Shown: positions 1 through 9,405, counted from the stretch's first letter. The stretch: DNA of 32,841 nucleotides from Cryomorphaceae bacterium ASP10-05a (GCA_000981645.1 LAQC01000020.1:15558-48398), one strand, 5' to 3'. A program made the numbers and translations. Notes: generated by a model from the sequence alone, not told the origin.

Positions 1-135
1 ATCCAACAAGAACTAGACAGCAGAGGCCCTGAAGACGTCAAAGCTACAGAGGTCTCAAGTTCTATTAAAGAAACCATAAACACCCTGCTAGAAACAGAAG
101 AGAACGAACAAATAAAATCTATAATAACTCCGTAA
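1..135 (+). CDS. 3' end of an unidentified protein
   Basis: The first frame is open from the window edge and ends at TAA 133-135, giving the last 44 residues of a protein whose start lies outside. The tail is hydrophilic and acidic, rich in Glu, Ser and Thr, with a probable helical stretch and a C-terminus of SIITP. I do not recognise the family. Its stop codon directly abuts the hemW ATG with no bases between, so the two are almost certainly co-transcribed and probably translationally coupled. Confidence 0.6.
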   Translation: MQQELDSRGPEDVKATEVSSSIKETINTLLETEENEQIKSIITP

Positions 136-1269
136 ATGGCAGGAGTATATATTCATATTCCCTTTTGTAGGAAGGCCTGTCATTATTGTGATTTCCATTT
201 CAGTACTTCCTTAAAAACGAAGGATAGTGTTTTAAATGGCATACATTTAGAGGCATTGCAACGCAAAGAATCCATAGCCGACCAAGAAATTAAGACGATA
301 TACTTAGGTGGAGGAACCCCTAGTCTTTTAAGCTCTAGCGAGCTGGAAAACATTCTAGATGCTATTCATACCCATTACTCGGTTTCTTCCACTCCAGAAA
401 TTACGCTAGAAGCCAATCCTGAGGACATCACAGATGCTGTTGTGAAAAGCTGGATTAATCTGGGAATAAATCGTTTATCCATAGGGGTTCAGTCGTTCAA
501 TGAAGACATCCTTACTTGGATGAATAGGTCACATAATTCCACTCAAGCATCCTCATCAGTTAAAACTGCTCAGAATGCTGGAATATCAAACATCTCTATC
601 GATTTAATTTATGGCGTTCCTCATAGAACTCCTAAAGATTGGATGAACGAACTTAAGTCAGCTATAGACCTAAATACGCCTCACATTTCTGCGTACTGCT
701 TGACAATAGAACCAGAAACGGTGTTTGGTAAAAAAGCTGCTAAAGGCGCGGTTTTGGCTTCGCCTAGCGCAGCAAGCTCAGCAGAGTTTATCGCTCTGGT
801 AGAGCGTTTAAAAGATGATGGTATTCATTTTTATGAAGTATCCAACTTTTCGAAGCTTGGGTTTGAATCGAAACACAACAGCAATTACTGGAACCGAGCA
901 GATTATCTAGGATTAGGTCCTGGTGCGCATAGTTTTATCGATGGAACCAGAAGCTGGAATATTTCTAATAACGCCTTGTATGCTAAGGGGGTGAAAACAG
1001 GCTTGCCTGTTTCCCAATCAGAAACTCTTTCGAGTATAGATAGTTACAATGAGTATATTATGACTAACCTTCGAAGAAGAGAAGGGATAAACCCTAAATT
1101 GATTACTGCTAATTATGGAGTAACTCTTTCTCAAAACTTTAAGGACATTCTTACTCGATACGAGGCTTCCAAGGATCTTTTAATCGCAGAGAACTCCATA
1201 AAATTAACACAAAACGGGTTTCTTTTGGCAGATAGAATCGCAAGTGATTTATTTTTAACCCATGACTAA
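136..1269 (+). CDS. hemW: HemW-like radical SAM heme chaperone
   Basis: A 377-residue cytoplasmic protein, the usual HemW length. HemW is a radical SAM relative of coproporphyrinogen dehydrogenase that binds heme and passes it to respiratory enzymes. The N-terminus carries the cluster motif C11-x3-C15-x2-C18 followed by Asp-Phe. HemW has Phe after the third cysteine spacer, whereas true HemN has another Cys, so HemW is preferred over HemN. The glycine-rich SAM segment YLGGGTPS (about 56-63), the EANPED segment and the C-terminal HemN-type region are present. The ATG follows the upstream stop immediately, and the 3' end overlaps the next gene by 8 bases, so it sits inside a tight operon. One TTGCAACGC repeat lies in its coding sequence at 256-264. 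Confidence 0.93.
   Translation: MAGVYIHIPFCRKACHYCDFHFSTSLKTKDSVLNGIHLEALQRKESIADQEIKTIYLGGGTPSLLSSSELENILDAIHTHYSVSSTPEITLEANPEDITDAVVKSWINLGINRLSIGVQSFNEDILTWMNRSHNSTQASSSVKTAQNAGISNISIDLIYGVPHRTPKDWMNELKSAIDLNTPHISAYCLTIEPETVFGKKAAKGAVLASPSAASSAEFIALVERLKDDGIHFYEVSNFSKLGFESKHNSNYWNRADYLGLGPGAHSFIDGTRSWNISNNALYAKGVKTGLPVSQSETLSSIDSYNEYIMTNLRRREGINPKLITANYGVTLSQNFKDILTRYEASKDLLIAENSIKLTQNGFLLADRIASDLFLTHD
256..264 (+). repeat. TTGCAACGC repeat, copy 1
   Basis: Exact copy of the recurrent 9-mer inside hemW, where it encodes Leu-Gln-Arg in frame. Confidence 0.7.
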
Positions 1270-2041
1270 TATAAAAGCTAGCATCTTAATTAATGGAGTC
1301 GAGTTCGAGGCTAACCTCCAAGAACCTCTAGATATTTCTATAGAACTGTCTTCTGAGAAAAACCCCCAGGCTTGGTACGTAGATCTGCCCAAAATTACTC
1401 CTGTTATGACAGAGCACTTTACGGGAAGTGTGGCATTGGGCGGGGCGGTTAATTTTAGAAACATATTCTTTAATCCTCATGGTCACGGAACGCATACAGA
1501 GTGCGTAGGGCACATCAGTGAAGAGGTTCATTCTGTGAATGACTCTCTAAAAACCTTCTTTTCTGATGCTTCATTAATAACTGTTAACCCTGAGACTCTG
1601 AAAGAAAATGATAGGTGGATGGAAAAAGGAGATTTGGTTATTACAAAAGACCAGCTAGAGTCTCAATGGGACGGAAACTCTGAATCATTAATCATTAGAA
1701 CCAAGCCTAACACTATAGAAAAAAAGTCAAAAAACTACAGCGATACCAACCCTCCATACATTCATCCTGATGCTATGGAATACATAGCCTCTACAGAAAT
1801 CAAGCATTTGCTTTTAGATTTGCCTTCTGTGGATCGTGAAAGTGATGAAGGGAAGCTCATCGCACATCGAATATTCTGGAATTACCCTTCAAGTATAAAC
1901 CTCGAAAGAACGATTACAGAAATGATCTTTGTTAATGATAAAATGATAGACGGGCTGTATCTCTTAGAGCTTCAGGTAGCTCCTTTTAAGAATGATGCTT
2001 CTCCTTCTAGGCCTGTGCTTTATAGGCTGAAACCTCGCTAG
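1262..2041 (+). CDS. Cyclase-family hydrolase (kynurenine formamidase-like)
   Basis: A 259-residue protein of the cyclase family (PF04199 type), which includes metal-dependent kynurenine formamidases. The diagnostic metal-binding motif is seen as H73-G-H75-G-T-H78-T-E80 with H84 following. The canonical form is HxGTHxDxPxH, so Asp is replaced by Glu and the Pro is missing here. No signal peptide is visible, so it is probably cytoplasmic. It overlaps hemW by 8 bases (ATGACTAA) and is the last gene before a bidirectional terminator. The substrate cannot be read from the sequence, and kynurenine formamidase activity is only one possibility. No other tryptophan catabolism gene is nearby. Confidence 0.85.
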   Translation: MTNIKASILINGVEFEANLQEPLDISIELSSEKNPQAWYVDLPKITPVMTEHFTGSVALGGAVNFRNIFFNPHGHGTHTECVGHISEEVHSVNDSLKTFFSDASLITVNPETLKENDRWMEKGDLVITKDQLESQWDGNSESLIIRTKPNTIEKKSKNYSDTNPPYIHPDAMEYIASTEIKHLLLDLPSVDRESDEGKLIAHRIFWNYPSSINLERTITEMIFVNDKMIDGLYLLELQVAPFKNDASPSRPVLYRLKPR

Positions 2042-2156
2042 ACCTTAAAGACGTATTGTTTTCAAATAGCTTCTGTTTCTATTAGGCCATAGTCCGGGGC
2101 ATATCTTCTAGATTCGATATTTCAGATTCCTTTTGAATGCATCACTGCATCTATAA

Positions 2157-2190
2157 AAAAACCACCCTGATTTCTCAGGGTGGTTTTAAA
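2157..2190. terminator. Bidirectional intrinsic terminator
   Basis: CCACCCTGA (2162-2170) pairs perfectly with TCAGGGTGG (2175-2183) around a 4-base loop. An A-run lies on the left and a T-run on the right, so it can stop transcription from both the cyclase gene (+) and susD (-), which converge here. Confidence 0.85.
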
Positions 2191-2212
2191 AATTCTTATT
2201 CAATACTACGTT

Positions 2213-3685
2213 CTAATTAGCATCCCACCACAGCTTAGTATCTAGCAAGTCTCCACCTATAGAGGATGCCGCTGCAGATACGCTATTACCATTTCTATCA
2301 TACTCCTGTGTAGGATATAACATCCGCGCTGGGATACCTGAGCCCGCAAGAACACCTCCCGCAGGATCCTGAAGAATACCGAAATCTAGTCTTCTCCATT
2401 CTGTCCATGATTCCATCCCTTGCATATAAAGTGCTAACCACTTTTGTTTTCCTATCACTTCATTCCAAGGAGAACCTGCAATAACCGTAGCATAATCAAC
2501 TTCAGGTTTTGCTAAATAAGTATTTATGTCGTCTGAAGTTAAACTACCTAACGACCAATATTCCATTGACGCTCGAATTCCCTCAGAATAATAATCCGAT
2601 GCACTTCCTGCTATAAAACCACGCTCAACTGCTTCAGCTAAAAAGAACTGTACAGAAGCATAGTCCATATAAATTCCAGGAGCATCAGCTGCCAACACCT
2701 CTTGACTTCTTTGAGATATATCATCATCTAGTGTAGTGGCTGCGTCTGCCTCAGTAAGACCATACACTTCTCCTACATATGTCCCTGAGTTCAGAGCAGG
2801 CTCCGCATAATACTCAATTCTTGGGTCGTCTAGCGCCAACAATTCGTCAATCAAGATATTACTCGCTGCAAAATCATTCCTCGTAATCCTGTCTTGATTT
2901 AACGGATTATTATTAGGTGCGCCTCCAAGATATTCAAATAAAGCATTATCGGCATTGCTCCCAAATACGCCTGCTGATACAGCCTCATTAGCTACTGTTG
3001 ATGCCTTATCTGCATCCACATCCGCTATACGCATAGCTAAACGTAGTTTTAAAGAATTAGCAAACTTAGCCCACTTCGACATGTCACCTCCAAATATTTG
3101 ATCTCCACTTGGCCCTGCACCACCATCGATAGTGTTTATTGCCTCATCAAGCATAGCTATTAACCCATCATACACACCCTCTTGAGAATCGTAAGCAGGA
3201 GAAGGAAAACTCACTCCTTTATTTGCCTCTGTAAAAGGGATGTCACCCCATTGATCGGTCATGTTTTGTAACAACCATGTTTTCATTATTTTAGAGACGG
3301 CTATTTGATTAGCATTACTGCCATAACCTTGGTTTTCTTCAGGAAAATCCTCGTTTAAACGAATAATCTCTGTCAGATCCTGAAGAACTCCAGCATAAAA
3401 GTTAGTCCAATAACTATTTGTAATATCAACTCTTAAAGCATAACGGCTTTCATTACTATACTGATTAGAAGCCCAATACTGAGCTAATTGGTTTCCGCGC
3501 CTTCCATTCCACCATTCATCCCAAGAAGAATCCATCGCTCTCTTTTGAGCATTCGTTAATAAAAACCCTGTTGATATCTCTGTAGAACCATTAGGATTCG
3601 AATTTATCTCGTCAAAGTCCTTAGTACAAGCACTTAGCATGAGCATGAGTACAATCAAAGTACTATATATTATTTTATTAATCAT
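2213..3685 (-). CDS. SusD/RagB-family outer-membrane lipoprotein
   Basis: A 490-residue surface lipoprotein that acts as the substrate-capturing lid of a SusC transporter. The N-terminus is a lipoprotein signal with lipobox LSAC (Cys20), followed by TKDFDEINSNPNGS, a signature of the SusD-like group often labelled SusD/RagB nutrient-binding (PF12771 type). The helical body has conserved stretches such as TDQWGDIPFTEA and a late QKWLALYMQG segment. It starts 11 bases after the susC stop, so the two form one transcript. No glycoside hydrolase, sulfatase or peptidase gene follows, so the ligand (glycan, peptide or other) is unknown. Confidence 0.93.
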   Translation of the reverse strand: MINKIIYSTLIVLMLMLSACTKDFDEINSNPNGSTEISTGFLLTNAQKRAMDSSWDEWWNGRRGNQLAQYWASNQYSNESRYALRVDITNSYWTNFYAGVLQDLTEIIRLNEDFPEENQGYGSNANQIAVSKIMKTWLLQNMTDQWGDIPFTEANKGVSFPSPAYDSQEGVYDGLIAMLDEAINTIDGGAGPSGDQIFGGDMSKWAKFANSLKLRLAMRIADVDADKASTVANEAVSAGVFGSNADNALFEYLGGAPNNNPLNQDRITRNDFAASNILIDELLALDDPRIEYYAEPALNSGTYVGEVYGLTEADAATTLDDDISQRSQEVLAADAPGIYMDYASVQFFLAEAVERGFIAGSASDYYSEGIRASMEYWSLGSLTSDDINTYLAKPEVDYATVIAGSPWNEVIGKQKWLALYMQGMESWTEWRRLDFGILQDPAGGVLAGSGIPARMLYPTQEYDRNGNSVSAAASSIGGDLLDTKLWWDAN

Positions 3686-3696
3686 GTTCTTAATTA

Positions 3697-6600
3697 TTAA
3701 ATTTTAAATCTTAAATTGAAGCCTATGGTTCTCTGTGCGGGCAGTTGTCCACCTTCAAACCCTTGAATATTACCATTACTAACTGTCACCTCTGGGTCTA
3801 TGTGAGGAGCATTCTTAGTTAGAATAGCAATGTTTCTAGCGTAAATACCGATTTCTACATCTGCCACCCTGTTGTTAAATAAAGGAGGTAAACTATAACT
3901 TAACCTAGCTTCACGGAATTTCACAAAACTTGCATCATACTGATCTGCTTCATTTATGACATACCCTTGATTTGAAAAGAAGTGACTTTGAGCATCAATG
4001 TTTGTAGTGTTTTCTTGACCACTTACATCTACATCATCAATTATTACTCCTGGAGCATAAACACCTTCCACAACTATTCCGTTTTCACGAATCCCTCCTT
4101 CTGCAGTCTCCTCAAGAGTTCCAGAGTATTTACCCCACTGATTAGAATAACTATGAAGTGAACCACCTTTTTGGAAATCAATTAAGGCATATAAGCTAAG
4201 ATTTTTGAACGTAAATGTGTTACCAATACCTCCCGTGAAATCTGGTAAATATGTTCCTAATGCTACACGTTCGTCAGTAGCCATGTAAAATCCAGAAGCA
4301 TCTACTAGCCGGTTTCCAGAAGCATCAGTTTGATATCCAGTTCCCATAAAAGTTCCATAAGATTCTCCTACACGAGCCTCTAGTGTAACACCAAATAATG
4401 ATGTTAAGGTAAGTGCATCAACTCCATCTATAAGCTCAAGAACTTCATTATTGTTTTTCGCATAGTTGACATCTACGTCCCAACGGAAATCTTTCCTTTT
4501 AACTGGCGTTCCTCCTAATGTTATTTCTATACCTGTGTTCTTCACCTTACCTGCATTCGTGAATCTACGAGAATAGCCTGTAGCAGATGATTGAGCCACA
4601 CCGAATAAAAGATCCTCAGTTACGCTGTTATAGTAAGTTAAATCAACTCTTACCCTGTCTACAAAAAACCTTAAGTCAGTTCCTATTTCAAAGGAGGATA
4701 TTTTCTCAGGTCTTAAATTAGCATTTAATAGTTCGTTGCCCACCGTTGAGCTCCCACTATTGTTAAAAGGCTGAGAGTTCACATATACATTTTCTGTGTT
4801 ATATGGATCAGTATCATTACCAACCTGAGACCATCCTGCTCTAATTTTACCAAATGACAGGACCTTTAAATCCACTAGTTCACTAAACACAAAACTAGCT
4901 GTTGCCGATGGGTAAAAATAAGATCTCTCTTCTTCAGGTAAAGTAGAAGACCAATCGTTTCTAGCAGTTAAATCTACATACAGGAAGCTCTTGTAACCAA
5001 CGGTAGCACTGGCAAATAGTGAATTAACCTTCTTCTTTCTATAGATGTCATCAACATCAATACTTCCAATTGAATTAGAAAGATTATAAAGCCCTGGTGT
5101 ATTTAAACCATCTTGAGTTGAAGCTAGGTTTTGTGTAACTTGAGAGACTCTAGTGTTTCCGCCTACTATACCTGTAAGATTTATGTTTTCATTTATCTGG
5201 TTCGTGTAATTAAGAATTAAATCAAAATTATTATCAGAAACCGTTCTAAGATTTTCACTATAAGCTGCCTGGCGAACACCTCCAACTGCGATTCTTTCTT
5301 CTCTTCTATCACTGTAGGTGTCAAGCATAGCGCGACCTGTTATCCCTAGCTTGTCGTTAATCTTATAAGATAAGCTAGCCACTCCAGTAAGTCTATCTCT
5401 TTGGTCGTTTTGAACATTTTTATAACGTTCCCAAAATGGATTATCCCAGTAGTTTACTGAAGCATCAGTAGGACTCATTCTATTCCAAGTTCTCATTGAA
5501 CCATCAGCAGACTCGTATAAATCACGAAGCATGTCCGTGTCTAACTGTCTTTGATACCACTGAGTGAATTGTGACATTACACTTTCTCCATATCCTGTTT
5601 GTGGTCTACCAGAAGCAATGCTCTGGACATAGTTCCCAGAAACATTAGCAGATAACTTATCAGAAAATTTGTTTGAGGCATTGATACCAATATTGTTTCT
5701 CTTTAATGTAGAGTTAACCTGAGTTCCTTTAGCGTTTAAATTAGTATAGCTAAAACGAACGTTTTGGTTTTGGTCTCCTCCAGATAAAGCAAAGCTATTA
5801 GTGGTAGTAACCCCTGTTTGAAAAAAGTCTTTTATGTTATCTGGACTGGCTTCCCATGTTGCTGTTTGACCGAAGTTTTCTGTATCCGTTTCATCCCAAG
5901 AATACCAAGGACGATAGGTCTGACCTTCAAATTTTGGTCCCCAACTTCCGTCATAGTTATAGACTGGAATAAAAGCTCCATCGATGGTGTCAGCCCAGTT
6001 TGTACTAGGACCTCCTCCGTATTCATTTTGATAATCAGGTAGAACGTAAACACTTTGGAATGAAATACCAGAATTCACTTCCACACCTACTCCATTGTTA
6101 GCGCCACTTCCTCCTTTTTTAGTAGTAATTATAATGGCTCCATTAGCCGCTCTACTGCCATATAAGGCTGCTGCAGTAGGGCCTTTTAGTATAGTCATAG
6201 ATTCGATATCGTCTGGATTAATGTCATTTATAGGTGATCCATAGTCGTAACCTCCTGTAGAGCGTTCTTGGTTCGCTGACTGAAATTGTGTGTCATCTAT
6301 CGGAACACCATTAATTACATATAGCGGACTGTTATTTCCAGCAACAGACCCTGCTCCTCTGAGTAAAACCCTTGACGAACCACCTAGTGCGGTAGAGCTA
6401 GTTACTTGAACGCCTGCTACCTTACCAGTTAAACCAGCTAAAATATTTCCTTCACGAGAGTTTTCCGTGGTCTCCCCGCTCAATTCTTGGGCGGAATAAC
6501 CAAGTGCTTTCTTAGCCTTGCTAATTCCCAGTGCAGTAACCACTGCCTCGTTTAAGTCGACTCCCTCTCGCATAACGAGGTTAATAACCATTTGATCTCC

Positions 6601-6852
6601 TACAGTCCGCTTTTCGGTTTCCATCCCCGTGAAAGAGTATACAATCACCGTTTCCTTGTTGGGAACACTTAGCGTATACTTTCCTTCAATATTAGATACG
6701 GTTCCTGCTTGTGTGCCGTCCACATAGATGTTAACTCCAGGAAGAGTTTCCCCTGAGCTGTCTGTTATGGTCCCAGATACATCGATCTGAGCCATTACTA
6801 CCGAACTTAAAAATAGGACGAATAGCAATAAAATTAGATTTATTGATTTCAT
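3697..6852 (-). CDS. SusC/RagA-family TonB-linked outer-membrane transporter
   Basis: A 1051-residue TonB-dependent channel that works with the SusD lipoprotein encoded next to it. Order of parts: signal peptide (about 1-21), a carboxypeptidase-regulatory-like beta-sandwich (about 23-100, with DSSGETLPGVNIYVDG), a plug domain (about 115-245) with the SusC hallmarks YVINGVPID and GPTAAALYGSRAANGA, then a long 22-strand-type barrel ending in GFNLRFKI. There is no N-terminal STN domain, so direct anti-sigma signalling is not indicated, and no ECF sigma/anti-sigma pair is adjacent. Length and architecture are complete. A TAnnTTTG box lies about 37 bases upstream of the ATG. The substrate is unknown. 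Confidence 0.95.
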   Translation of the reverse strand: MKSINLILLLFVLFLSSVVMAQIDVSGTITDSSGETLPGVNIYVDGTQAGTVSNIEGKYTLSVPNKETVIVYSFTGMETEKRTVGDQMVINLVMREGVDLNEAVVTALGISKAKKALGYSAQELSGETTENSREGNILAGLTGKVAGVQVTSSTALGGSSRVLLRGAGSVAGNNSPLYVINGVPIDDTQFQSANQERSTGGYDYGSPINDINPDDIESMTILKGPTAAALYGSRAANGAIIITTKKGGSGANNGVGVEVNSGISFQSVYVLPDYQNEYGGGPSTNWADTIDGAFIPVYNYDGSWGPKFEGQTYRPWYSWDETDTENFGQTATWEASPDNIKDFFQTGVTTTNSFALSGGDQNQNVRFSYTNLNAKGTQVNSTLKRNNIGINASNKFSDKLSANVSGNYVQSIASGRPQTGYGESVMSQFTQWYQRQLDTDMLRDLYESADGSMRTWNRMSPTDASVNYWDNPFWERYKNVQNDQRDRLTGVASLSYKINDKLGITGRAMLDTYSDRREERIAVGGVRQAAYSENLRTVSDNNFDLILNYTNQINENINLTGIVGGNTRVSQVTQNLASTQDGLNTPGLYNLSNSIGSIDVDDIYRKKKVNSLFASATVGYKSFLYVDLTARNDWSSTLPEEERSYFYPSATASFVFSELVDLKVLSFGKIRAGWSQVGNDTDPYNTENVYVNSQPFNNSGSSTVGNELLNANLRPEKISSFEIGTDLRFFVDRVRVDLTYYNSVTEDLLFGVAQSSATGYSRRFTNAGKVKNTGIEITLGGTPVKRKDFRWDVDVNYAKNNNEVLELIDGVDALTLTSLFGVTLEARVGESYGTFMGTGYQTDASGNRLVDASGFYMATDERVALGTYLPDFTGGIGNTFTFKNLSLYALIDFQKGGSLHSYSNQWGKYSGTLEETAEGGIRENGIVVEGVYAPGVIIDDVDVSGQENTTNIDAQSHFFSNQGYVINEADQYDASFVKFREARLSYSLPPLFNNRVADVEIGIYARNIAILTKNAPHIDPEVTVSNGNIQGFEGGQLPAQRTIGFNLRFKI

Positions 6853-6888
6853 TTAAAGAATAGTTAATTAATAAAGGTTTACTAGTAC

Positions 6889-6896
6889 CAAATTTA
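6889..6896 (-). promoter_or_regulatory. Putative -7 box for susC-susD
   Basis: On the minus strand this reads TAAATTTG, matching the Bacteroidota -7 consensus TAnnTTTG. It would give a leader of roughly 30 bases before the susC ATG at 6852. I see no clear TTG -33 element at the expected spacing. Confidence 0.5.
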
Positions 6897-6952
6897 TAAA
6901 TAATTGGCTTTGCTTAACATTTAATTTTATTCTTACTACTTACAGGCCTTTG

Positions 6953-8404
6953 TTAATTCGCTATTTTGAAGGTTAAAAAAAACGTGGTTCCTTGATTATG
7001 ACATGTTTTAAACCATATTTGTCCCCCGTGATTTTCTACGATGTTTTTCACCATTGCTAGCCCTAATCCCATCCCTTTTGACTTTGTAGTGAAATTAGGT
7101 ACGAATATTTTTTCTTGAACGGCCTCAGGCACCCCTGTTCCATTATCACTCACTTCCACTAAGAGCATTTCATCGTACTCTTTAACACATATACGAACCT
7201 TTCCTTCTCTGTCTTCCGGAATAGACTGGATTGCGTTTTTAATTAGGTTGTTAAATACACGAAGGTTTTGGTTCTTGTCTGCCCTAAGCTTAGTGCGAAA
7301 AGACGGTTTCAAAAACTCTATATTAACATTAGACTCCAAGGTGAATGTTTCTATTGAATCCTCAATTATATCAACTAATTCCACCGTTTCAAGCTTCGCT
7401 TTAGGCATCTGCGCAAAATTTGAGAACTCATTTGCGATATTTGTCAAGGTATCAATTTGGTTGATTAACGAAACCGCAGTGTTTTTGAATTTATCTTGCC
7501 AATCTGGGTCCTTGTCATCCATGGCTCGCTGCAAATACTGTATTCTCAGCTTCATAGGAGTTAATGGATTTTTTATTTCATGTGCTACTTGCTTAGCCAT
7601 CTCTCGCCAAGCGCTTTCTCTTTCTGACCGAGCAATTGCTATAGCGCTTTTTTCTGCTTCTTTCAGCATCCTATTGTACTCTGTAACCAAAGACCCTATT
7701 TCATCATTGGTTTCCCACTCCAAGGGTGCGTTTGTTTTTCCTAAGTCAACTCCTTTCATTTTATCCCCTATACGTTGCAATGACTGAGTGATATAATTCG
7801 ACAGCAGCAGCGCGAGAATACTTGCTGCTATAAATAAGCCCACGTAAATTAAGATAAGGTCTATTAAAAAGTTTTCTATTTCTTGTCTGTTCTCGTTTTG
7901 AATATCAAAATAAGGAATATTGGTTACGGCTAATGGCCTTCCCTCCAGATCACTGAAATGCCAGTAAGCCAAGTAAAACTCGTCATTCTCTTTTCCCTTT
8001 TCAGTTACTATTCTCACGTCTCCATCTGTAAGTTTTTGAAGGATAGAAGTCGAGACTTTTTGAGGAATCCCTTTATCAGTGAAAATATTAGGGTTGCTTG
8101 AGATCAGTAGCTTTCCGCTTAAATCGTACAGGTTTAAATCCAAATTATGTACATCGGCTAGTTCACATATTTTATCACTAAACATAATAGGAATAGAGTC
8201 TGTATTGACTTCTCCTTGTTGTTCCAAAAAGTAGTCCATACTCGCTTGTATCGCTTTTTCTTTTCTCTCTAGTCTAGAAGAGTGATACGCCTCATTACGA
8301 CTCTTAAAGTTAGTGTAGGCGAATATTCCTGTAGCAAAAAAGGAAACCAATATCATGGCTATAATCGAGAGGTATATTCTTGTTTTTAAATTGAGTCGTT
8401 TCAT
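6953..8404 (-). CDS. NtrY-like membrane sensor histidine kinase
   Basis: A 483-residue inner-membrane kinase. Order: TM1 (about 10-30), a periplasmic sensor region of about 150 residues, TM2 (about 180-205), HAMP linker, HisKA dimerisation domain with phospho-acceptor His275 in VAHEIKNPLTPMK, and a HATPase domain with NLIKNAIQS (N box), SDNGTGVP (G1) and GMGLGLAMV (G2). The HEIKNPLTPMKLRIQ segment is typical of NtrY-type kinases. I start it at ATG 8404. A TTG 18 bases upstream is possible but would only add MRCNIS, and it falls inside a TTGCAACGC repeat. No response regulator is adjacent, so the partner is encoded elsewhere. It follows the atpG terminator and therefore probably has its own promoter; TAATTTTTG just upstream is a near match to TAnnTTTG with one extra base. 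Confidence 0.88.
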   Translation of the reverse strand: MKRLNLKTRIYLSIIAMILVSFFATGIFAYTNFKSRNEAYHSSRLERKEKAIQASMDYFLEQQGEVNTDSIPIMFSDKICELADVHNLDLNLYDLSGKLLISSNPNIFTDKGIPQKVSTSILQKLTDGDVRIVTEKGKENDEFYLAYWHFSDLEGRPLAVTNIPYFDIQNENRQEIENFLIDLILIYVGLFIAASILALLLSNYITQSLQRIGDKMKGVDLGKTNAPLEWETNDEIGSLVTEYNRMLKEAEKSAIAIARSERESAWREMAKQVAHEIKNPLTPMKLRIQYLQRAMDDKDPDWQDKFKNTAVSLINQIDTLTNIANEFSNFAQMPKAKLETVELVDIIEDSIETFTLESNVNIEFLKPSFRTKLRADKNQNLRVFNNLIKNAIQSIPEDREGKVRICVKEYDEMLLVEVSDNGTGVPEAVQEKIFVPNFTTKSKGMGLGLAMVKNIVENHGGQIWFKTCHNQGTTFFLTFKIAN

Positions 8405-8411
8405 GGAAATA

Positions 8412-8420
8412 TTGCAACGC
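8412..8420 (+). repeat. TTGCAACGC repeat, copy 2
   Basis: Exact copy of a 9-mer found seven times in the window. It sits just upstream of the sensor-kinase ATG. Confidence 0.7.
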
Positions 8421-8460
8421 AAAAATTACGCCTTTCTGAATAACCAAAAGCCTTAAAACA

Positions 8461-8495
8461 AAAAACCCCGTTAGAAGCTCTAACAGGGTTTTTAA
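8461..8495 (-). terminator. Intrinsic terminator of the ATP synthase operon
   Basis: On the minus strand AAAAACCCTGTTAGA pairs with TCTAACGGGGTTTTT around a short loop and is followed by a T-run. It lies directly after the atpG stop and separates the operon from the sensor kinase. Confidence 0.85.
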
Positions 8496-8510
8496 TATTA
8501 TAAAAGCCGC

Positions 8511-9383
8511 TTATCCGTTCAGTGCTTCTGCACCTCCTACTATCTCTAGTATTTCATTCGTAATAGCTGCTTGTCTAGCTTTATTGTAGAATAACTTTAG
8601 TTCATCCTTGATGTCCTTAGCGTTATCTGTCGCTTTATGCATGGCTGTCATTCTAGCTCCGTGCTCACCGGCATTGGAGTCTAAAATTCCTTTGTACAAC
8701 TGGACTTTCAATGATCTCGGAATTAACTCAGTAATAATTTCTTCTTCCGAAGGTTCGTAAATGTAGTCGGTGCTTTGTTTAGCAGCAGCTCCCTCTGGAG
8801 GAAGAACTGGTAAAAACTGTTCCGTCATTACGATTTGCACCGCAGCATTCTTGAACTTATTATATACCACTATTACTTTATCCCAAGTCCCTTCCTTGAA
8901 CTGATTCATGACCTCATCCGCCATCTTAGCTACATTGTCAAATGTCAATTCACTATAAACTTCATAAGGACGCTCACCAAACCCATCTAAATGAATTTCC
9001 TTCGTTTTAGTGTAGTGCTCGTGGGCTTTTTTACCAATAGGAAGAACCTTAATATTAGCGTCTGTATATCTGCTTTTAATCTTAGTTATTTCCTTAATAA
9101 TAGAACTGTTAAACCCTCCACACAGACCTCTATTAGAGTTTATAGCTATTATTAACACATTATTAGAGCCTCTTTCCTCAGAATAAACCCCTTCTGTACT
9201 TTCTACATTAGAAGCTACATTAGATAATATCTCCTGAAGTTTTTCAGCATATGGTCTCATCTGAGTAATAGCGTCTTGGGCTCTTTTTAATTTAGCCGCA
9301 GAAACCATCTTCATCGCAGAAGTTATCTGCATAGTACTGTTTACAGATGAGATTCTATTTCGTATTTCTTTTAAGTTAGCCAT
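8511..9383 (-). CDS. atpG: ATP synthase F1 gamma subunit
   Basis: A 290-residue central-stalk subunit that rotates inside the alpha3beta3 head and couples proton flow through F0 to ATP synthesis. The N-terminal helix (LKEIRNRISSVNSTMQITSA) and the C-terminal helix (MTAMHKATDNAKDIKDELK, NKARQAAITNEILEIVGGAEAL) are the two conserved coiled-coil strands. SNRGLCGGFN in the middle is another family signature. Length is normal. It is the last gene of the operon, 22 bases after atpA, and is followed by a strong terminator. The beta and epsilon genes (atpD, atpC) are not next to it. Confidence 0.98.
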   Translation of the reverse strand: MANLKEIRNRISSVNSTMQITSAMKMVSAAKLKRAQDAITQMRPYAEKLQEILSNVASNVESTEGVYSEERGSNNVLIIAINSNRGLCGGFNSSIIKEITKIKSRYTDANIKVLPIGKKAHEHYTKTKEIHLDGFGERPYEVYSELTFDNVAKMADEVMNQFKEGTWDKVIVVYNKFKNAAVQIVMTEQFLPVLPPEGAAAKQSTDYIYEPSEEEIITELIPRSLKVQLYKGILDSNAGEHGARMTAMHKATDNAKDIKDELKLFYNKARQAAITNEILEIVGGAEALNG

Positions 9384-9405
9384 ATCCCCTTATTCTGAGT
9401 TAGGT

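Noticed and set aside
1-135. RuvC as the partial gene upstream of hemW
   Set aside because: RuvC can lie near hemW in related genomes, but this acidic tail does not look like the RuvC C-terminus.
7772-7780. Eighth TTGCAACGC copy (minus strand TTGCAACGT)
   Set aside because: The last base differs, so it was not counted with the seven exact copies.
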